From: Cognataquiflexum nitidum | GTDB lineage: Bacteria > Bacteroidota > Bacteroidia > Cytophagales > Cyclobacteriaceae | Assembly: GCF_022538055.1 (NCBI RefSeq) | Contig: NZ_JAKZAM010000028.1 | Span: forward strand, 1-64,000 | Length of the DNA: 64,000 bases | Direction of reading: 5' to 3' | In this document: in pieces, positions 60,538 through 64,000 of the stretch | How positions within the stretch are numbered: the stretch's first letter is position 1 | How the letters are laid out: each line of letters opens with the position of its first letter | The notes under the pieces: model-generated | The model's database searches: none | The model's input: only the letters and a program-made list of their open reading frames with translations | What the model was told of the DNA's origin: nothing | Translations under genes and position numbers: made by a program

Positions 60538-60594
60538 GAAAAATACCCTGATCACGGGATAGGGAAAAAAGGGAATTTAGGAGTAGATTAGCAG
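60538..60594 (+). repeat. Island leader repeat, copy D (3' part only)
   Basis: Contains only the right third of the leader: GAAAAATACCCTGATCACGG, GATAGGGAA, and the end GAGTAGATTAGCA. It ends 18 nt before the HsdR-like start at 60613. The left two thirds (GGTGGGCGGG, CATGACATG) are missing. Confidence 0.75.
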
Positions 60595-60612
60595 AATAGA
60601 ATTTTTAGATAA

Positions 60613-63402
60613 TTGAAGAACGAAAAACTGACAAGGAAGGAAATCATTGACAACCGCTTAAAGCAGGCAGGATGGGATGCTACTGACATAACTCAAGTAA
60701 TTGAAGAATATAATATTCACCTTACTGTTGTCAAAGAACCGGTAACTCCTTATGGAGGATATCAATTTAGCGACTATGTTTTATTGGGTCGAAATGGTAA
60801 ACCTCTTGCTGTTGTTGAAGCAAAAAAAACTTCTGTTGACGCGGCACTCGGAAGAGAACAAGCCAAACAATATTGCTACAACATACAATCAGCAAAAGGT
60901 GGTGAACTTCCCTTTTGCTTTTACACCAATGGATATGACATTTACTTTTGGGACTTAGGGAATTATCCGCCAAAAAAAATCTATGGTTTTCCAACCCGTG
61001 ATGACCTTGAACGATACTCATACATTCGTAAAGCAAGAAAACACTTAGCAAGTGAACTTATCAATACAAAAATTGCTGGGCGGAATTATCAGGTAGCTTC
61101 TATCCGGGCTGTAATGGAAGCAGTTGAAAAACGGAAACGTAAGTTTCTGTTGGTTATGGCTACCGGCACAGGCAAGACAAGAACCTGCATCGCCTTGGTA
61201 GATGCTTTGATGAGAGCAGGTTGGGTTGAACGTGTTTTATTTTTGGTTGATAGAATTGGATTACGTGACCAAACCCTTGATGCTTTTAAAGAGCATTTAC
61301 CCAATGAACCACGTTGGCCTAAAGTATCTGAAAAAGAAATTGCAACCGATAGACGGATATATGTTTCGACTTATCCAACCATGTTGAATGTAATTCGCAA
61401 TGAGGGAAAATCTTTGAGTCCACATTTTTTTGATATGATTGTAGTGGATGAAAGCCACAGGAGTATTTACAATACCTATCAGGAAATCCTAGATTATTTC
61501 AATACCATTACCCTTGGTTTAACAGCCACCCCGACAGATGTAATCGACCACAATACTTTTCAATTGTTTGAATGTGAAGATGGGATTCCCACTTTTGCTT
61601 ATTCCTATGACGAAGCGGTAAATCATATTCCGCCTTTCTTGAGCAATTTTCAGGTAATGAAAATCAAAACCAAGTTTCAGGATGAAGGCATAAACAAGCG
61701 GACAATTACTTTGGAAGACCAACAGCAGTTAATGTTGGAAGGAAAGGAAATTGAAGAAATCAATTACGAAGGAACAGAGATTGAAAAAAAGGTAATCAAC
61801 AGGGGAACGAACGCTTTGATAGTCCGTGAATTCATGGAAGAATCAATCAAAGATGCCAATGGGGTTTTGCCCGGGAAAACCATATTCTTTTGCATCAGCA
61901 AAGCCCACGCAAGACGCGTGGAAGAAATTTTTGATTTGCTTTACCCTGAATACAAAGGTGAATTGGCAAAAGTATTGGTAAGCGAAGACCCACGAGTATA
62001 TGGGAAAGGCGGATTGCTGGATCAGTTTGTAAAAAATGACATGCCACGGATTGCTATTAGTGTAGACATGCTTGATACAGGTATTGACGTCCGTGAACTG
62101 GTTAATTTGGTTTTTGCAAAACCTGTTTACAGTTACACTAAGTTTTGGCAGATGATAGGTAGGGGAACCCGGCTGCTAGAACCTGAAAAGATTAAACCTT
62201 GGTGTACACAAAAAGATAATTTTTTGATTCTCGATTGTTGGGACAACTTTGAATATTTCAAAATCAACCCGAAGGGCAAAGAACCGAAAGCACAAATTCC
62301 TTTGCCCGTTCGTTTATTTGGGGTTCGATTGGAAAAAATCAAAGTCGCCAAATCCCAAGACCATCCAGATGTTGTCAGTAAGGAAATTCAAAAAATCAAA
62401 CAACAAGTTGAAGGACTTCCAAAAAACTCTGTTGTCATCATGGAAGCCAAGCATGAATTGCAACGGTTGGAAGATGAAAACTTTTGGAACAACCTGACAT
62501 CTGATAAAATTGAATTTTTAGAAGCTGTGGTCAAACCATTGCTCCGCACGGTTTCAGATGTTGATTTTAAAGCCATGCGATTTGAAAAGGATATCGTTGA
62601 AGTTTCACTGGCTCATTTAGCCGGTGAGACCCAAAAATTTAAAACACTTAAAGAAAGTATTATTGAAGAAATTGGCGAATTGCCATTAAGCGTCAACATT
62701 GTTGCAAGAGAACAGGAGTTAATTAAACAAACACAAAACAATCATTATTGGGCAACAATCAATGAAGTCAAATTTGAAGAATTGATTCAAAAACTTTCTC
62801 CGTTAATGAAATTCCGTGAAGTTGTTATTCCATTAGCTCCCGTCAAATTTAACTTCAAAGACATTGTTGCAGAAAAGGAATTCATTGAGTTTGGTCCACA
62901 GCACGAAGCCCTGAGTGTAGCCAAATATCGTGAACTGGTAGAAATGAAAATCAATGAATTGGTATCAAGCAGTTCCATTTTACAAAAGCTGAAACAAGGG
63001 CAGGAAATAACTCCGGGTGAAGCGGAACAATTGGCAGAAGAACTGCACAACGAACATCCCCATATTACCATTGATTTGCTCCGCAAGGTTTATAATCACC
63101 GAAAGGCCGCTCTGGTACAGTTTATCAAACACATATTAGGAATAGAAATATTAGAATCATTTGCTGAGACAGTAACCAAAGCCTTTGATAGGTTTATAGC
63201 ACAGCATAGTTACCTTACAACCAGACAGCTTCAATTCCTTGAATTACTTAAAGGCTTTGTTTTGGAAAAAGGAGATGTAAGCAAACGAAACCTGATTGAA
63301 TCTCCATTTACCATGCTTCATCCCGAAGGTATCAGAGGTATATTCAACCAAAAAGAAATTGATGAAATTTTAAGTTTAACCCAACAGGTTTTGGCGGCAT
63401 AA
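60613..63402 (+). CDS. Type I restriction HsdR-like nuclease/helicase (EcoEI type)
   Basis: A 929-residue protein. An N-terminal PD-(D/E)xK nuclease of HSDR_N type has Asp54 in QFSDYVLLG, then Glu69 and Lys71 in VVEAKKT. The SF2 motor follows: Walker A MATGTGKT (182-189), DESH box in VVDESHRS (about 280), TATPT, and motif VI QMIGRGTRLL (about 515). The C-terminal EcoEI_R_C-like helical part (about 620-929) would contact the methylase complex. All catalytic motifs look intact. The start is TTG 60613, since no ATG fits. No hsdM or hsdS is seen in the window; they may lie to the right. The next gene follows after 1 nt. Confidence 0.88.
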   Translation: MKNEKLTRKEIIDNRLKQAGWDATDITQVIEEYNIHLTVVKEPVTPYGGYQFSDYVLLGRNGKPLAVVEAKKTSVDAALGREQAKQYCYNIQSAKGGELPFCFYTNGYDIYFWDLGNYPPKKIYGFPTRDDLERYSYIRKARKHLASELINTKIAGRNYQVASIRAVMEAVEKRKRKFLLVMATGTGKTRTCIALVDALMRAGWVERVLFLVDRIGLRDQTLDAFKEHLPNEPRWPKVSEKEIATDRRIYVSTYPTMLNVIRNEGKSLSPHFFDMIVVDESHRSIYNTYQEILDYFNTITLGLTATPTDVIDHNTFQLFECEDGIPTFAYSYDEAVNHIPPFLSNFQVMKIKTKFQDEGINKRTITLEDQQQLMLEGKEIEEINYEGTEIEKKVINRGTNALIVREFMEESIKDANGVLPGKTIFFCISKAHARRVEEIFDLLYPEYKGELAKVLVSEDPRVYGKGGLLDQFVKNDMPRIAISVDMLDTGIDVRELVNLVFAKPVYSYTKFWQMIGRGTRLLEPEKIKPWCTQKDNFLILDCWDNFEYFKINPKGKEPKAQIPLPVRLFGVRLEKIKVAKSQDHPDVVSKEIQKIKQQVEGLPKNSVVIMEAKHELQRLEDENFWNNLTSDKIEFLEAVVKPLLRTVSDVDFKAMRFEKDIVEVSLAHLAGETQKFKTLKESIIEEIGELPLSVNIVAREQELIKQTQNNHYWATINEVKFEELIQKLSPLMKFREVVIPLAPVKFNFKDIVAEKEFIEFGPQHEALSVAKYRELVEMKINELVSSSSILQKLKQGQEITPGEAEQLAEELHNEHPHITIDLLRKVYNHRKAALVQFIKHILGIEILESFAETVTKAFDRFIAQHSYLTTRQLQFLELLKGFVLEKGDVSKRNLIESPFTMLHPEGIRGIFNQKEIDEILSLTQQVLAA

Positions 63403-63403
63403 T

Positions 63404-64000
63404 ATGGTAAAGAAAACAACAGAGAAATTTAATCCTGAAGAATATATGCAAATGGCAATTGATGCCATGAATGATTCAATTGATGAACCTCGGACAGATG
63501 GTAAAGTCAGTCCTAAAGTAGGTGTAATCCTGATTAAACCAAACGGGACAGTTGAATCTGCTTGCAGAGGTGAATTACGATTTGGTGATCATGCTGAATT
63601 TACCTTGGTGGAAAGGAAAAACCGTTCCGAAAAATTAGACGGCAGTATATTATTTGCGACACTTGAACCTTGCGCCCCTGGTGCAAGACATTATCCCAAA
63701 TTAGGCTGTGCAGAAAGAATTGTTAACGCAAGAGTCAAAGAAGTCTGGATTGGAATTGAAGATCCTGATCCGGATGTCGACAGGAAAGGCATTAAATTCC
63801 TTGAAGAAAATGGAATCACAGTCCACATGTTTTACCCTCAGTTTCAAAAAACCATAAAGCAAATAAATAAGGAGTTTTTGAAACAAGCACTTGAAAGGGC
63901 AAATGATAGAAAGGAAAAAAAAGAAGTAGTTCTTTCAAATTTAGAAAACTCCATTCCTACTATGGATTTAAAGCAATTTTCTGAGAAGGCTATACAGTAT
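63404..64000 (+). CDS. RibD-like deaminase domain protein (partial, runs off window)
   Basis: The 199 codons visible begin MVKKTTEKFNPEEYMQMAID. They form a deaminase domain of the CDA/RibD superfamily: zinc ligands and catalytic Glu in DHAEFTLVERK (His63, Glu65), and LEPCAPGARHYPKLGCAERI with Cys90 and Cys102, an 11-residue spacing like RibD rather than cytidine deaminase. The helical stretch after residue 150 looks like a linker to a further domain; related proteins carry an AlbA_2/ATP-binding module there, which cannot be seen here. The ATG is 1 nt after the HsdR-like stop codon, so the two genes are one operon. Confidence 0.8.
   Translation, partial: MVKKTTEKFNPEEYMQMAIDAMNDSIDEPRTDGKVSPKVGVILIKPNGTVESACRGELRFGDHAEFTLVERKNRSEKLDGSILFATLEPCAPGARHYPKLGCAERIVNARVKEVWIGIEDPDPDVDRKGIKFLEENGITVHMFYPQFQKTIKQINKEFLKQALERANDRKEKKEVVLSNLENSIPTMDLKQFSEKAIQY

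Noticed and set aside
55611..60594. Leader repeats considered as integron attC sites with gene cassettes.
   Set aside because: No integrase gene, no simple R'/R'' core sites, and the repeats lie upstream rather than downstream of the genes. The cassette-like layout is kept only as a hypothesis.

Overview
The window looks like a chromosomal segment of a Bacteroidota bacterium, most likely of the Cytophagales/Cyclobacteriaceae type (Algoriphagus, Aquiflexum and relatives). The signs are an AT-rich genome; promoters of the TTTG-N18-TAnnTTTG type (24233-24262, 29159-29188); no strong Shine-Dalgarno sites; 7TM-DISM histidine kinases; a 41-residue ribosomal protein THX; a fused-lineage type UxaC/SDR/UxuA set; and intergenic repeat families typical of this phylum. 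The genus is an inference. No rRNA, tRNA, CRISPR array or intact insertion sequence was seen.

Layout. 0.3-14 kb: a 7TM-DISM sensor kinase with its NarL-type response regulator, a very large cyclase/ATPase/TPR protein, an NmrA-like reductase divergent from two tandem GT1 glycosyltransferases and an SDR, a second 7TM-DISM kinase without a regulator, and a SnoaL-like secreted protein. The two promoter regions around these accessory genes carry 16-bp palindromes close to the NarL 7-2-7 consensus, which suggests a small regulon. 14-35 kb: mostly housekeeping or scattered genes: FMO and a zinc-less sirtuin (overlapping genes), topA, sixA, a BlaI-type repressor, a desaturase, an HDAC-like amidohydrolase, an OmpH/Skp-like lipoprotein, a deoxyhypusine-synthase-like enzyme, an OmpA/PD40 protein, a LacI regulator, ribosomal THX, glgB, an alpha/beta hydrolase, and a LytS/LytTR two-component pair.

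35-47.5 kb: a sugar-acid and glycoside locus. uxaC, an SDR and uxuA turn glucuronate into 2-keto-3-deoxygluconate. A divergent LacI regulator separates them from a Gfo/Idh oxidoreductase plus DUF1080 (3-keto-glycoside hydrolase) pair. GH2 and GH43 enzymes follow, with a broken VapBC relic between them. Near-identical 14-bp LacI-type operator candidates precede both uxaC and the DUF1080 gene. 47.9-53.7 kb: a complete tripartite RND efflux operon (adaptor, pump, outer-membrane channel).

53.7-64 kb: an accessory island. It opens with about 1.8 kb of layered intergenic repeats. Then come ORF6N and RhuM-family genes and gene fragments, a membrane-anchored HNH protein, an SDH-type Clp-fold protease, and an HsdR-like nuclease/helicase coupled to a RibD-like deaminase protein that runs off the window. 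A roughly 150-bp leader repeat with conserved hairpins lies immediately upstream of four of these units (three full copies, one partial). This leader-plus-cassette organisation is the most unusual feature of the window.
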